Below, one piece after another: positions 47,037 through 56,012 of a stretch of 64,000 nucleotides of DNA. The first letter of the stretch is position 1. Each line of letters opens with the position of its first letter. Origin of the DNA: RPQJ01 sp963707145 (GTDB lineage Bacteria > Pseudomonadota > Gammaproteobacteria > Steroidobacterales > Steroidobacteraceae). The position numbers and the translations under genes were made by a program. The notes beneath the pieces were generated by a model. It ran no database searches. It saw only the letters and a program-made list of their open reading frames with translations, and was not told where the DNA came from. The stretch covers positions 434,001 through 498,000 of the forward strand of contig CAVPOQ010000003.1 in assembly GCA_963707145.1 (NCBI GenBank), written 5' to 3'.

Positions 47037-47899
47037 CGCGCGGCCGCCCCGGCCAGGAACGCGTCCACGGTCGCGGTCACCAGCGCCGGCACGGTCGCGA
47101 TCTCGGTCGTGCCCCAGAAGGGGTCGCCCGAGACCACGGTGCCGGCGACGTCGCGCCCGTCGCGGCGCCACGTCGCGAGCACCCGCTCCAGTGCCGGGCT
47201 CACGGCCAGCGGCTGCAGTGTGCCGACCTCGAAGGCCCGGATCGTGCGGTAGCGATCCGGATCGAGCTGTTTCAACTCCAGGGATTCGAGGCCCCGCAGC
47301 AACTCCGCCGATACCTGGTAGCCGGCGATCTCGAGGCGCCCTTCCCTCTCCAGCTCCTGCCGCAGCGCGGCCGAGTCGACCTGGCCACCGCCGGCCAGCA
47401 GCTCGCCCGCGAGCCGCAGGCGCAGGAACTGGTTGGCGTACACGCGGCCGCTGGTGACGGGCTGCCAAAGCACGAGGTGGCCCCCCGGCCGACGGCTCGG
47501 CAACAGATTCGCGAGCAGCGCCCCGCAGCGCACGGCCAGCACGGAGAGCGGCGCCGTCGATCGAGCCTCGAGCCACTGCGCGGCCCGGCCGAGGTCGTCG
47601 GCCCAGCGCTCGACGGTCGCCTCGCCGAAGTCGCCCTCGCTGTCGCCGGTGCCATAGAGGTCGGGGATGAGCGTACCGATGCCCGCGGCCTGCGCCTGCT
47701 GCGCGAACAGCGACAGCATCCGACGGGTCTTGTTCATCTCCTCGGCGAAAGCCGGCAGCACCAGTACGACCGGCGCGGGCGCACCCGCGGGACGCGACCG
47801 TGACTGGCCCGGCCGGTAGACGCAGAACAGGTGTCCCGCGGTTCCGTCCAGGAAGAATGCCTCGAAGGGTGCCGGCCCGGTCGGGCCGGCGAGTGCCAT
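47033..47899 (-). CDS. Hydrolase 2, exosortase A system-associated (alpha/beta fold)
   Basis: A 288-residue alpha/beta-fold protein. VVLVLPAFAEEMNKTRRMLS and PDLYGTGDSEGDFGE are the conserved early strands. At the position of the nucleophile elbow it reads LAVRCGALLA, without the Gly-x-Ser/Cys-x-Gly pattern, and no catalytic His is evident near the end (VVSGDPFWGTTEIATVP). It may be a non-catalytic partner of hydrolase 1 or use other residues. The start at 47899 (MALAGPTG) was chosen because the ATG lies just after the carrier protein stop, preceded by a GAGG-like sequence. Confidence 0.85.
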   Translation of the reverse strand: MALAGPTGPAPFEAFFLDGTAGHLFCVYRPGQSRSRPAGAPAPVVLVLPAFAEEMNKTRRMLSLFAQQAQAAGIGTLIPDLYGTGDSEGDFGEATVERWADDLGRAAQWLEARSTAPLSVLAVRCGALLANLLPSRRPGGHLVLWQPVTSGRVYANQFLRLRLAGELLAGGGQVDSAALRQELEREGRLEIAGYQVSAELLRGLESLELKQLDPDRYRTIRAFEVGTLQPLAVSPALERVLATWRRDGRDVAGTVVSGDPFWGTTEIATVPALVTATVDAFLAGAAAR

Positions 47900-47903
47900 C
47901 GCC

Positions 47904-48167
47904 TCAGCCGGCAAGCTTGCTCTCGACGAAGTCGGCCAGCGCGCCCAGCGTGGCAAACGTCTCGGCCGACAGCTCGTCGTCGGCGATCGCGATGCCGTAG
48001 TGCTCCTCGATCGCGGTCAGCACGTGCACGACCGCCATCGAGTCGAGTTCCGGCAGGGCGCCGAGCAGCGGCGAACCGGCCTGCAGGGTCTGCGCCTTGG
48101 CGCCGAGCTGCAGGACCTGGCCGAGCAGTCCGCGCACCTGCGCGAGGGTTTCAGGGGTGTGAGGCAT
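47904..48167 (-). CDS. Acyl carrier protein, exosortase A system-associated
   Basis: An 87-residue carrier domain. The phosphopantetheine-accepting serine is S43 in PELDSMAVVHVLTAIEEHYG, and helix 3-4 follows as DDELSAETFATLGALADFVE. It carries activated acyl or aminoacyl groups as thioesters, presumably loaded by the ligase at 33.6 kb and discharged with the help of the neighbouring hydrolases. It is the first gene of the 42.5-48.2 kb minus-strand block. The ATG at 48167 was preferred to an upstream in-frame start at 48215, which would run into the AT-rich promoter patch. Confidence 0.88.
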   Translation of the reverse strand: MPHTPETLAQVRGLLGQVLQLGAKAQTLQAGSPLLGALPELDSMAVVHVLTAIEEHYGIAIADDELSAETFATLGALADFVESKLAG

Positions 48168-48170
48168 AAG

Positions 48171-48187
48171 TTTTCTTATAATAACAA
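48171..48187. promoter_or_regulatory. AT-rich promoter patch between divergent carrier-protein and ATP-grasp genes
   Basis: TTTTCTTATAATAACAA stands out from the GC-rich surroundings. It contains a perfect TATAAT on the plus strand (48177-48182) and TATTAT on the minus strand (48183-48178). No good -35 is visible for either direction. The minus-strand start would fall only a few bases before the carrier-protein ATG. Confidence 0.4.
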
Positions 48188-48343
48188 AGGCCTTGCGGCC
48201 TCCGGAGGGCGCCACTGTAACCCGCGTCCGGTCGGAAATTCGTTACAGCCGTCCCGGTTTCCCCCGCACAGGCGGGCTACCCTGCCTGCGCGCCACCGAG
48301 AAGCGCCCCGGACAAGAGCACCGCCAGAGAAGCCCGCCACCGC

Positions 48344-49554
48344 ATGCAGCCGTCCCCGCGTCCCATCGTCGTCCTGAATGCCCACTACACCGGCCTGGGC
48401 ATCGCTCGCAGCCTGCACGGGCTGCCGGTGACGGTTTTCGGTCTGACTGCCGAGACTGACACCCCGGCCCGCTCCTCGCGCGACCTGCGGCTGGTCCGCT
48501 CGCCGGACACCGAGGCGGATCCGGAGGGCGCGGCGCGCTTCCTCGAGCGCTTCGCCGCCGACCTGCAGGCCCGCCCGCTGCTGGTGCCGACCCGCGACCA
48601 CGACGTGCACTTCGTCATGCACCACCGTGCCCGGCTCGAGGCCGCCTACGACCTTCCGATGGCGCCCAACGCGGTGCTCGAGCGGGTGCTCAACAAGCAG
48701 GCCCTGTTCGAGGTGGCCCGCTCGGTGGGGATCCACTGCCCGGTCTCGGTCGAGGTCGCCGACGACGCGCAGCTCGAGGCGGCGCTCGCCGCCGTCGCGA
48801 TGCCGGTGGTGGTCAAGCCGCTGTTCTCGCGGGACTGGCGCCGCCCGGAAGTGCGGCGCGTGGTGCGCAAGAACAAGGCCTTCGTGCTTCCAGACCGCGG
48901 GCGAAGTGCGCGAGCTCTACGGCGCGCTGCGCGGGCTCGCCCCGCACCTGCTGGTGCAGGAGTTCGTGGCCGGCGCCGACGACCAGCTCGTGGTGTTCGG
49001 CTCGTACGTGGATCGCGCCGGTGTCCCGCGGGCCCACTTCACCGCGCGCAAGGTGCTGCAGCATCCGCGCGTCTGCGGCAACGGCGTGGCGATCCGGGCC
49101 GAGCGCATGCCGGCGGACCTGACGGAATCGAGCCTGGCGCTGCTGCGCGCGCTCGGGTACCGGGGTACGTCGGAACTCGAATTCAAGCGCGAGAGCCGGC
49201 ACCGGCCGGCTGGCCCTGATCGAGATGAACGCGCGGCACTGGGACCAGCACCGGCTGAGCGACGCCGTCGGCGCGAGCGTGACGCGCGCGATGTACGAGG
49301 ACTGGATCGGCGCCGGATCCGGCGTTCGCGCCCAGTCCAGCCGCGACGTCACGATCATCGTCGAGGACGCCTGGCTGCGCGGACTCGCGGACGCCCTGCG
49401 CGGACGCGAGGGCTCGACGGGGGACTTCCTGCGGCTGCTGCGCCCGCCGCTGCGCGGCGCGCTGTGGCACTGGCGCGATCCCCGCCCCTTCTTCAGCATG
49501 CTGTCCGACCTGCGCCGCCCGGGGCGGCGACCGACGGCGACGCACTCGACCTGA
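48344..49554 (+). CDS. ATP-grasp domain protein 2 (frameshifted at about 48893 and 49195)
   Basis: About 403 residues when one extra base is removed at each site. The N-terminal part is VVLNAHYTGLGIARSL with a Rossmann-like lead-in; VLNKQALFEVARSVGIHCP and MPVVVKPLFSRDW give the ATP-grasp lysines; HLLVQEFVAGADDQLVVFGS is the nucleotide pocket and RTGRLALIEMNARHWDQHRL (corrected join) holds the metal-binding Glu/Asn. It resembles carboxylate-amine ligases of exopolysaccharide loci. It is divergent from the carrier protein gene and followed 22 bases later by an asparagine-synthase-like gene, so amide or peptide chemistry on the polymer is likely. Confidence 0.78.
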
Positions 49555-49576
49555 ATCCAGGCGACGACGCCAACCC

Positions 49577-51342
49577 ATGACGACCCTGAACGTCTGCCTC
49601 CGCAGCGACCGGCTGACCGACGGCCTCGCGGCCGCCGTCGAATCGATGGCCGCGCCTGGGACCTGGCAGAGCGAGGATGGCCGCTGCCTCGTGGCGGTCG
49701 CGGTGTCGCCCTCGGGCGTCGAGCGCGGCGACGCCCCGGAGGTCGCGCGCCGCATCGGCGAGGCCTATCGCTCGGCGCCGGATCGCTGGCCCTCGCTGCC
49801 CGACCGGCCGGTCGCGGCGGTGATCGTCGACACGCAGCGCGGCCGCGCGCTGGCGGGCGTGGATGCGGCCGGCCTGCACCAGCTGTACTGGGAGCACGAG
49901 GGCGGGCGGCTGCGCGTCGCGAGCCGCCTGCGCTCGCTGGTCGACGGGCGCGGCGCCCGACCCGCGCTCGATCCGCAGGCCCTGTACGACTACGTCTACT
50001 TCCACTGCATCCCGAGCCCGCGGACCGTCTACGCCGGGATCCACAAGCTGCCAGCGGGGCACCGCCTGTCGGTGGATCGCGGCGACGTGCAGCTGCGCCG
50101 CTGGTTCGAAGTGTCGTTCGACGAGCACGCCGACCGCGCGTGGACGAGCTCGCCGACGAACTGCTCGCCGAACTCGACGCGAGCGTCGGGCGGGCGATGC
50201 GGCCGGGCGCGAGCGAGGGTGCGTTCCTGAGCGGCGGACTCGACAGCTCGACGGTGTCGGGCATGTTCGCGAAGCACCTGCGGCCGAAGTCCGCGCCCAC
50301 GTTCTCGATCGGCTTCGAGGCGCAGGGCTACGACGAGACCGAGTACGCGCGCATCGCCGCGCGGCACTTCGGCACCGAGGCGCACGAGTACTACGTGACG
50401 CCGGAGGACATCTACACGGCGGTGCGCGACATCGCCGCGGCCTTCGACGAGCCTTTCGGAAACTCCTCGGCGATCCCGGTGTATTTCTGCGCCCGCCTCG
50501 CCCGCGAGCACGGCGTCGAGCGCATGCTCGCCGGCGACGGCGGCGACGAACTGTTCGCAGGCAACTCGCGCTACGCCAAGCAGCTGGTGTTCGAGCGCTA
50601 TGGCCGCGTGCCGGCCGCGCTGCGCGCCGGCCTGCTCGAGCCGCTGCTGCTCGGCACGCCGCTCGGGCGCCTGCCGCTCGCTGGCAAGGCCGCGAGCTAC
50701 ATCCGCCAGGCGCAGGTGCCCCTGCCCGACCGCCTGCAGAGCTACAACTTCCTGCACCGTCACGCGGCCGACGAGGTGTTCGCCCCGGGGCTCCTCGGCC
50801 GCATCGACACCGACGCGCCGCTGCGCGCGCTGCGCGCCGAGTACGGCGAGCACGCCGCCGCGCCCGCCGTCGATCGCATGCTGTTCCTCGACTGGAAGTT
50901 CACGCTGCACGACAACGACCTCGTCAAGGTCAACGGCATGTGCGGCCTCGCCGGCATCGACGTCGGCTACCCGATGCTCGACGAATCGCTGGTGCGGATG
51001 AGCTGCCGGATCCCGGCGACGCTCAAGCTCCGGGACGGCGAGCTGCGCTGGTTCTACAAGCACGCGACGCGCGACTTCCTGCCCGGGGAGATCATCCGCA
51101 AGAAGAAGCACGGCTTCGGGCTGCCGTTCGGCGTCTGGCTGACCGGGCACGCCGGACTGCGCGAGCTCGCCACCGCGAGCCTCGGCCGCCTGCGCGAGCG
51201 CGGGCTGTTCAACGGCGCGTTCCTCGACGCGCTGCTCGACATGCAGCGCGACGTGCACGCCGCGTACTACGGCGAACTGGTCTGGGTGCTGATGGTGCTG
51301 GAGCTGTGGCTCGAGGCTCACGCACCCGCGACGGCGGGCTGA
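49577..51342 (+). CDS. Asparagine synthase-related protein without glutaminase Cys (frameshifted at about 50139)
   Basis: About 588 residues; one base is missing near 50138-50140. The N-terminal domain has the class II glutaminase fold in outline (VDAAGLHQLYWEHEGGRLRV, YVYFHCIPSPRTVYAGIHKL) but starts MTTLNVCLRS, so the catalytic Cys2 needed for glutamine hydrolysis is absent. The synthetase domain is complete: pyrophosphate loop AFLSGGLDSSTVSGMF, LAGDGGDELFAGNSRY and KKKHGFGLPFGVWL. It should activate a carboxylate as acyl-AMP and accept ammonia or an amine from another source. It is coupled to the ATP-grasp gene just upstream. Confidence 0.82.
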
Positions 51343-51364
51343 GCGAACGGCGCCGCAGGCGCTT

Positions 51365-52325
51365 TCAGGGGCCCGGCGCGTTGCGGTACTCGAGCAGCAT
51401 CCGCGCCAGGAAGCGCTCCGGCGTGCGGTCCCAGGGCGTGAACCTCGGCAGCTGCCAGGCATCGCTGCGGCTCGAGCAGACGCCGCGCTTGGTCGAGACC
51501 GCGGCCGCGAAGCCGATGTCCCGCACCGCGGCCACGTGCTCGTCGCCGTAGTCCTCGCCCGGCCGGCCGTTCGGATACGCGAACAGGTCCACCGCGCGAC
51601 CCGTGATCCGCTCGAGCTGCTCGCGGCCCTGGCGGATCTCGTCCGCCGCCTCCTCCGGCGGCAGCACGCGCAGGATCGGATGCGTGACCGTGTGGCCACC
51701 GATCTCGAAGCCCAGCCCGGCCAGTTCGCGCACCTGCGCGGGCGTCATCATCAGGTCGTCCGGCAGCGGCGAGCCGGCCCGGGCCGCCAGCGCGTCGGCG
51801 AGACGCTGGCGCTGCGGCTGCGGCCGGTGCTTGATGGCCGCGATCGAATCCCGGCACAGCGTGCGCCGCGAGTCGACGTCGCCGACGCGCCGCGGGCCGA
51901 GGCCCAGGTCGCCGAGGTCGTGCTCGCCGGGCGGCAGGCGGCGCACCGACTCGATCACCGTGTCGTTCCACATGCGTCCGCCGCCGAGGTAGCCCGTGGC
52001 GACGAAGAACGTGGCCGGCACGCCTGCGGACCTCAGGATCGGAGCGGCCACCTCGAGATTGTCGGCGTAGCCGTCGTCGAAGGTGACCGCGACCGCACGC
52101 CGCGGCAGCGTGCCCGATGGCGAGCAGCGCGATGCCCTCGCGCAGCGGCAGCGGCGTCATGTACCGGGCGAGCAGGTCCATCTGCCAGCGGAACACGCCG
52201 GCCGTGACCTCGCGGGGAAACAGTTCGTCCGGAGCCGCGTGCACCCGGTGGAAGATCAGTACCAGCAGGCGCCGCTCGGACGGCTCGAAGGCACGCAGCA
52301 GCGCCGAGGCGAACGCCGCCCGCAC
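51365..52325 (-). CDS. Polysaccharide deacetylase (NodB domain) (frameshifted at about 52109)
   Basis: About 319 residues when one G near 52108-52110 is removed, giving LLAIGTLPRRAVAVTFDDGY across the join. NodB motif 1 is TFDDGYADN (base Asp and metal Asp), motif 2 is GGHTVTHPIL (metal-binding histidines), and YPNGRPGEDY follows. It removes N- or O-acetyl groups from polysaccharide, probably in the periplasm, although no signal peptide is obvious. The GTG start at 52325 shares a base with the stop of the O-glycosylation ligase gene (TAGTG). This is a different subfamily from the deacetylase at 62937-63821. Confidence 0.83.
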
Positions 52326-53662
52326 TAGCGGCCGCCCGTCACCGGCTGGCGCAGCGGCGTCGGGGGCGGCGGGGGCGGCGGTGCGATGGCCTCCCGCCAG
52401 CCGCCGTCGGGCTCGGCCACGCTGGCCGCGAGGCGCTTCTGCACCACTGCACCCGTCGCGACCACGATCGCCATGATGGTGTACGGCAGGTCGAAGTATG
52501 CGAGCCCGAGGAAGGCGCCGCCGACGAGGTAGCCCACCAGCGAGACCTGGCACATGCGTGCGAGGATCGCCGCCCAGGCGAGGTCCTCCCGACCCCTGGC
52601 CAGCCGCTCGACCCGGATGGCGCGCACGAACGTCGCCAGCCCGAGCCCGAGGAACAGCAGCAGGCCGATGTAGCCCTGCTCGCCCAGCACCTCGAAGATG
52701 ATGCTGTGCGCGTCGTGGAACTTCTCGGGATCCGGCGCATAGCGCTGGAACAGCTCGGGGGTGAACGCCCCGAAGCCGCCACCGGCGATCGGGTGGTCGT
52801 TGGCGAGGTTGAACGCGAAGGTCCAGGCGTTGATCCGACCCATCGCCGACTGGTCCTGCTCGTAGTTCTGGATCGTGGCCATGCGGTCGAACCACTGCGC
52901 AGGCATCAGCGAGAGCCCGATGCCGAGGGCCACGATTGCGGCGACGGCGGTCACGACCTTGCCGCGCGAGCGCAGCCAGAGGAAGAACACCATGGCGCCG
53001 AGCGCGAGGAACGCGCCCCGCGAGTAGCTGCCGAGGATCGAGATCAGGCACAGGCCGAATGCCGCGATGCAGCCGAGGCGCACCCAGCGATGGGTGGCGA
53101 TGCTGCGCAGGTACCAGATCAGCGGCGCGGTCACGACCATCGCGAAGCCGATCTCGGTGTTGCCGGAGATGAAGCTCTTCGCCGGGCCCCAGACCATGTA
53201 CTGGCCGCCGCCGAGGATGGTGAAGATGCCGCCCTTCACGCCGTAGAAGCCGATCGAGGCTGCGATCACGATCACCGCGAGGTCGATGCGGCGGCGGTTC
53301 ACCAGCATGAACAGCATGAACAGGATCATGACCTGGACCTTGAGGAACCGTTCCCACTCCGGCCAGGCGTAGTCCGGGTTGAGCGCAAAGACCGTCGTGA
53401 ACGAGCACCACAGCGTGAACAGGATCCACAGCGTGGTCGTGCCCGTCATCGGGATGCGGCGCGACTCGCGCGAGGCGAGCCAGCCCAGGATCGTGGCGGC
53501 CCCGACCCACTGCACCCACGCGAAGTTGTAGGCCCAGCCGAACGTGAGCCGGTGCGGGTTCATGAATCCGAACCACATCCAGAACAGCAGCCCGACGAAC
53601 GGCAGCCGCAGCATCCACGGCGTGGAACCGAAAACGAACAGCGCGAGCAGCAGGCCTCTCAT
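52325..53662 (-). CDS. O-glycosylation ligase / O-antigen-ligase-like protein, exosortase A system-associated
   Basis: A 445-residue inner-membrane protein with about 11-12 hydrophobic segments, beginning MRGLLLALFVFGSTPWMLRL. The WaaL-type periplasmic loop contains FGAFTPELFQRYAPDPEKFH and AHSIIFEVLGEQGYIGLLLF, and GSYSRGAFLALG is the conserved ligase segment. In this subfamily it is thought to attach or polymerise lipid-linked glycans, possibly onto sorted proteins. It ends in a Pro-rich cytoplasmic tail (seven prolines in a row). The ATG overlaps the stop of the glycosyltransferase gene (ATGA). Confidence 0.9.
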   Translation of the reverse strand: MRGLLLALFVFGSTPWMLRLPFVGLLFWMWFGFMNPHRLTFGWAYNFAWVQWVGAATILGWLASRESRRIPMTGTTTLWILFTLWCSFTTVFALNPDYAWPEWERFLKVQVMILFMLFMLVNRRRIDLAVIVIAASIGFYGVKGGIFTILGGGQYMVWGPAKSFISGNTEIGFAMVVTAPLIWYLRSIATHRWVRLGCIAAFGLCLISILGSYSRGAFLALGAMVFFLWLRSRGKVVTAVAAIVALGIGLSLMPAQWFDRMATIQNYEQDQSAMGRINAWTFAFNLANDHPIAGGGFGAFTPELFQRYAPDPEKFHDAHSIIFEVLGEQGYIGLLLFLGLGLATFVRAIRVERLARGREDLAWAAILARMCQVSLVGYLVGGAFLGLAYFDLPYTIMAIVVATGAVVQKRLAASVAEPDGGWREAIAPPPPPPPTPLRQPVTGGR

Positions 53663-54824
53663 CGTCCCGACCCTCCACGGCGAGCCGCGTCCGCAAGTTC
53701 CGCGACCCGCTCGGCATTGCGTCGCCAGGTGAGCCCGCGGCGGCCGATGGTCGCGCGCGCCTCGTCGGCAATCCGGCGACGCAGGTCGCCGTCGGAACAG
53801 AGCCGAGCCAGCCCGCGCCCGAAGGCCGATCTCGTCGTGCGGATCGAAGAGCACCGCGTTCACCCCATCCTCGAGCACCTCGCGGATGTTGGGCGTGTCG
53901 GGCGCCAGCACGGGGAGCCCGACGGCGAGGTACTCGAACAGCTTCAGCGGCGAAGCATACTCGACCACCGCCGGCTGCAGCGCGACGTCGAAGGCCGCGA
54001 GTACCTCGGGCACCTGCGCACGCTGCACGACGCCGGTCACCGTGACCCGCGAGCGACAACCCGAGGTCGGCGGCACGCCGCTCGACGGTCGCCCGCGCGG
54101 GACCGTCGCCGACGAACAGCGCGTGGAGGTCCGGTCTGCCGGAGTGCGCCATGAAATCGAGCACGCGCTCGAGACCGTGCCAGTCGCGCATGAACCCGAC
54201 GAAGCCCAGCACGAAGCGCTCCTCGAGCCCGAGCCGCCGCTTCGCCTCGGCAGCCCCGGGCAGGCGGCCGAACTCGGCCTCGTTGATGCCGTTGGGGATC
54301 ACGTGGATCCGCGACTCGGGCACGCCCGCGGCCCGCACGTGGTCGGCGAGCACGTCGGTCACGGGCAGCACGGCGTCCGCGTTGCGCCAGACGAACTGCT
54401 CGGACCATCGCGCCAGCCGCTTGAGGCTCAGCCCGCCGAAGCGGCTGCGCTCCTCGTAGAGCGGCGCATTGACCTCGAGGAAGATCGGCACGCCGGCGGC
54501 GCGCGCCGCGCGCACGCCCGAGGGAAAGAACAGGTTGTAGCGCTCGTAGACGAGATCGGGGCGAAACTCGGCGATCGCACGGCGCACCTTCAGGTAGTCG
54601 TGCGCTGCATAGCCGAACTCGAGCAGCTCGTAGGCCGAGCCCGGCAGCCGCGACTTCAGCGTCGCCACCCAGCCCGCGTCGGCGCCGAACGCTTCGTTCT
54701 CGACGTGCTCGGGCCCGACGACCCGCAGCTGGTGGCCGAACGAGCGGAACGCGCCGATCAGCTCCTCGACGTGCACGAACTGCCCGTCCTTCGAGCGGAT
54801 GCGGTGGTGATAGAGGATCTTCAT
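53659..54824 (-). CDS. Glycosyltransferase, exosortase A system-associated (frameshifted at about 54055 and 53836)
   Basis: About 387 residues when one base is removed at each site. GT4 layout: MKILYHHRIRSKDGQFVHVE at the acceptor domain, VIPNGINEAEFGRL at the hinge, FVGFMRDWHGLERVLDFM, and in the shifted part PLKLFEYLAVGLPVLAPD with the EX7E-type donor site. The corrected ends read ADLGLS-SRVTVTGVVQR and DEIG-FGRGLARLCSDGD. This subfamily is found next to exosortase A. It overlaps the upstream glycosyltransferase and the downstream ligase gene by four bases each. Confidence 0.82.
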
Positions 54825-56005
54825 GCCGCGCGCCCTGCCAGCCGCTCGAAGATCTCGAGCTGGCCCTCGGTGGTGGCGTCCCAGTCGAAGCGCTCGGCGT
54901 AGGCGCGCGTCGCGGAACGCTCCGGATAGTTCGCCATCAGTCGTTCGAGCGCCGCGATGAGCCCGTCCGGTGTGCGCTCCGGCATGAGCGCGCCAGCCAC
55001 AGGCGTGGCCACCACCTCCGGCGTGCCCCAGACGGAGGACGCGACGACCGGCGTCCCGCAGGCCATGGACTCGAGCAGCACGTTGGCCCAGCCCTCGCGG
55101 CTCGAGGCCAGCACCAGCGCGTCCGCGGCGCTGTAGTAGAGGGGCAGTTCCGCCTGCGGCACCCCGCCGGCGAACCGCACCCGCTCCCCGACCCCGAGCG
55201 ACTGCGCGAGCGCGCGCAACTCCCCCTCGAGCTCACCCGAGCCCGCGATCACCAGCTTCCAGTCCGGGAGCCGCGGCAGCGCACGGATCGCGATGTCGTG
55301 CCCCTTGCGTTCCACGAGCCAGCCAACGCTCAGCAGCCAGCGTCCCGCGGGCAAGTCGAGCCGGCGGCGCGCCTCGGCACGGTCCATGGGCTGGAAGCGT
55401 TTGAGGTCCACGCCGTTTCGCAGGACCCGCAGCTTCGACGGAGCCACGAGCCCGAGATCGCGCATCTCGGCGCCGAGCGCCTCACAGACGGCGATGCTCG
55501 TCGAGGCTCGCTCCGCGGCCCAGCGGATCTGCGCGCGCGGCAACCGGTAGTCCGGGATCAGGTTGATGTCGGTGCCACGCGCGGTGATGGTGAGCGGCCG
55601 CCCGAGCCACTTCGACAGCAGCGCCGCGGCGACGCCGTCGGGGTAGTAGTAGTGGGCGTCGATCAGGTCGAAATCGTAGCCTTCCGCGCGGATGCGCCGC
55701 AGCGTCGGCAGCGCGCCGAGCGCCATCGCGAGCGGTGCGGAGCTCATGCCGACCTTGGGCAGCCGCAGGAAGCGCGGGTGTTCGACCCGCAGGCCATTGC
55801 GGGTCTCCCGCCGCGGCACGCTCGCGAACTGCGCGTACTCGCCGAAGCGCGGCGAGGTCGAGGGGAACCACGGCACGGGTGCGACGACGCGCGCCTCGGC
55901 GCGTCCCGTCGCGAGCACCTTGAGCAGCCGCTGCTCCACGAACAGCCCGTGCAGCGGCTGGGCTGCGTTCGGGAAGAGCGTCGAGAACAGCAGGATCCGC
56001 ACCAC
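54821..56005 (-). CDS. Glycosyltransferase family 4 protein
   Basis: A 394-residue GT-B enzyme. It begins VVRILLFSTLFPNAAQPLHG; the acceptor domain has IDAHYYYPDGVAAALLSKWL and TARGTDINLIPDY. The donor domain has VLRNGVDLKRFQPMDRAEAR, LLSVGWLVERKGHDIAIRAL and SREGWANVLLESMACGTPVV, with the two glutamates of the EX7E motif. It adds a sugar, probably a hexose, to the lipid-linked repeat unit. The GTG start at 56005 follows the amidotransferase stop by a few bases. Confidence 0.9.
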   Translation of the reverse strand: MVRILLFSTLFPNAAQPLHGLFVEQRLLKVLATGRAEARVVAPVPWFPSTSPRFGEYAQFASVPRRETRNGLRVEHPRFLRLPKVGMSSAPLAMALGALPTLRRIRAEGYDFDLIDAHYYYPDGVAAALLSKWLGRPLTITARGTDINLIPDYRLPRAQIRWAAERASTSIAVCEALGAEMRDLGLVAPSKLRVLRNGVDLKRFQPMDRAEARRRLDLPAGRWLLSVGWLVERKGHDIAIRALPRLPDWKLVIAGSGELEGELRALAQSLGVGERVRFAGGVPQAELPLYYSAADALVLASSREGWANVLLESMACGTPVVASSVWGTPEVVATPVAGALMPERTPDGLIAALERLMANYPERSATRAYAERFDWDATTEGQLEIFERLAGRAA

Positions 56006-56012
56006 GGGCGTC

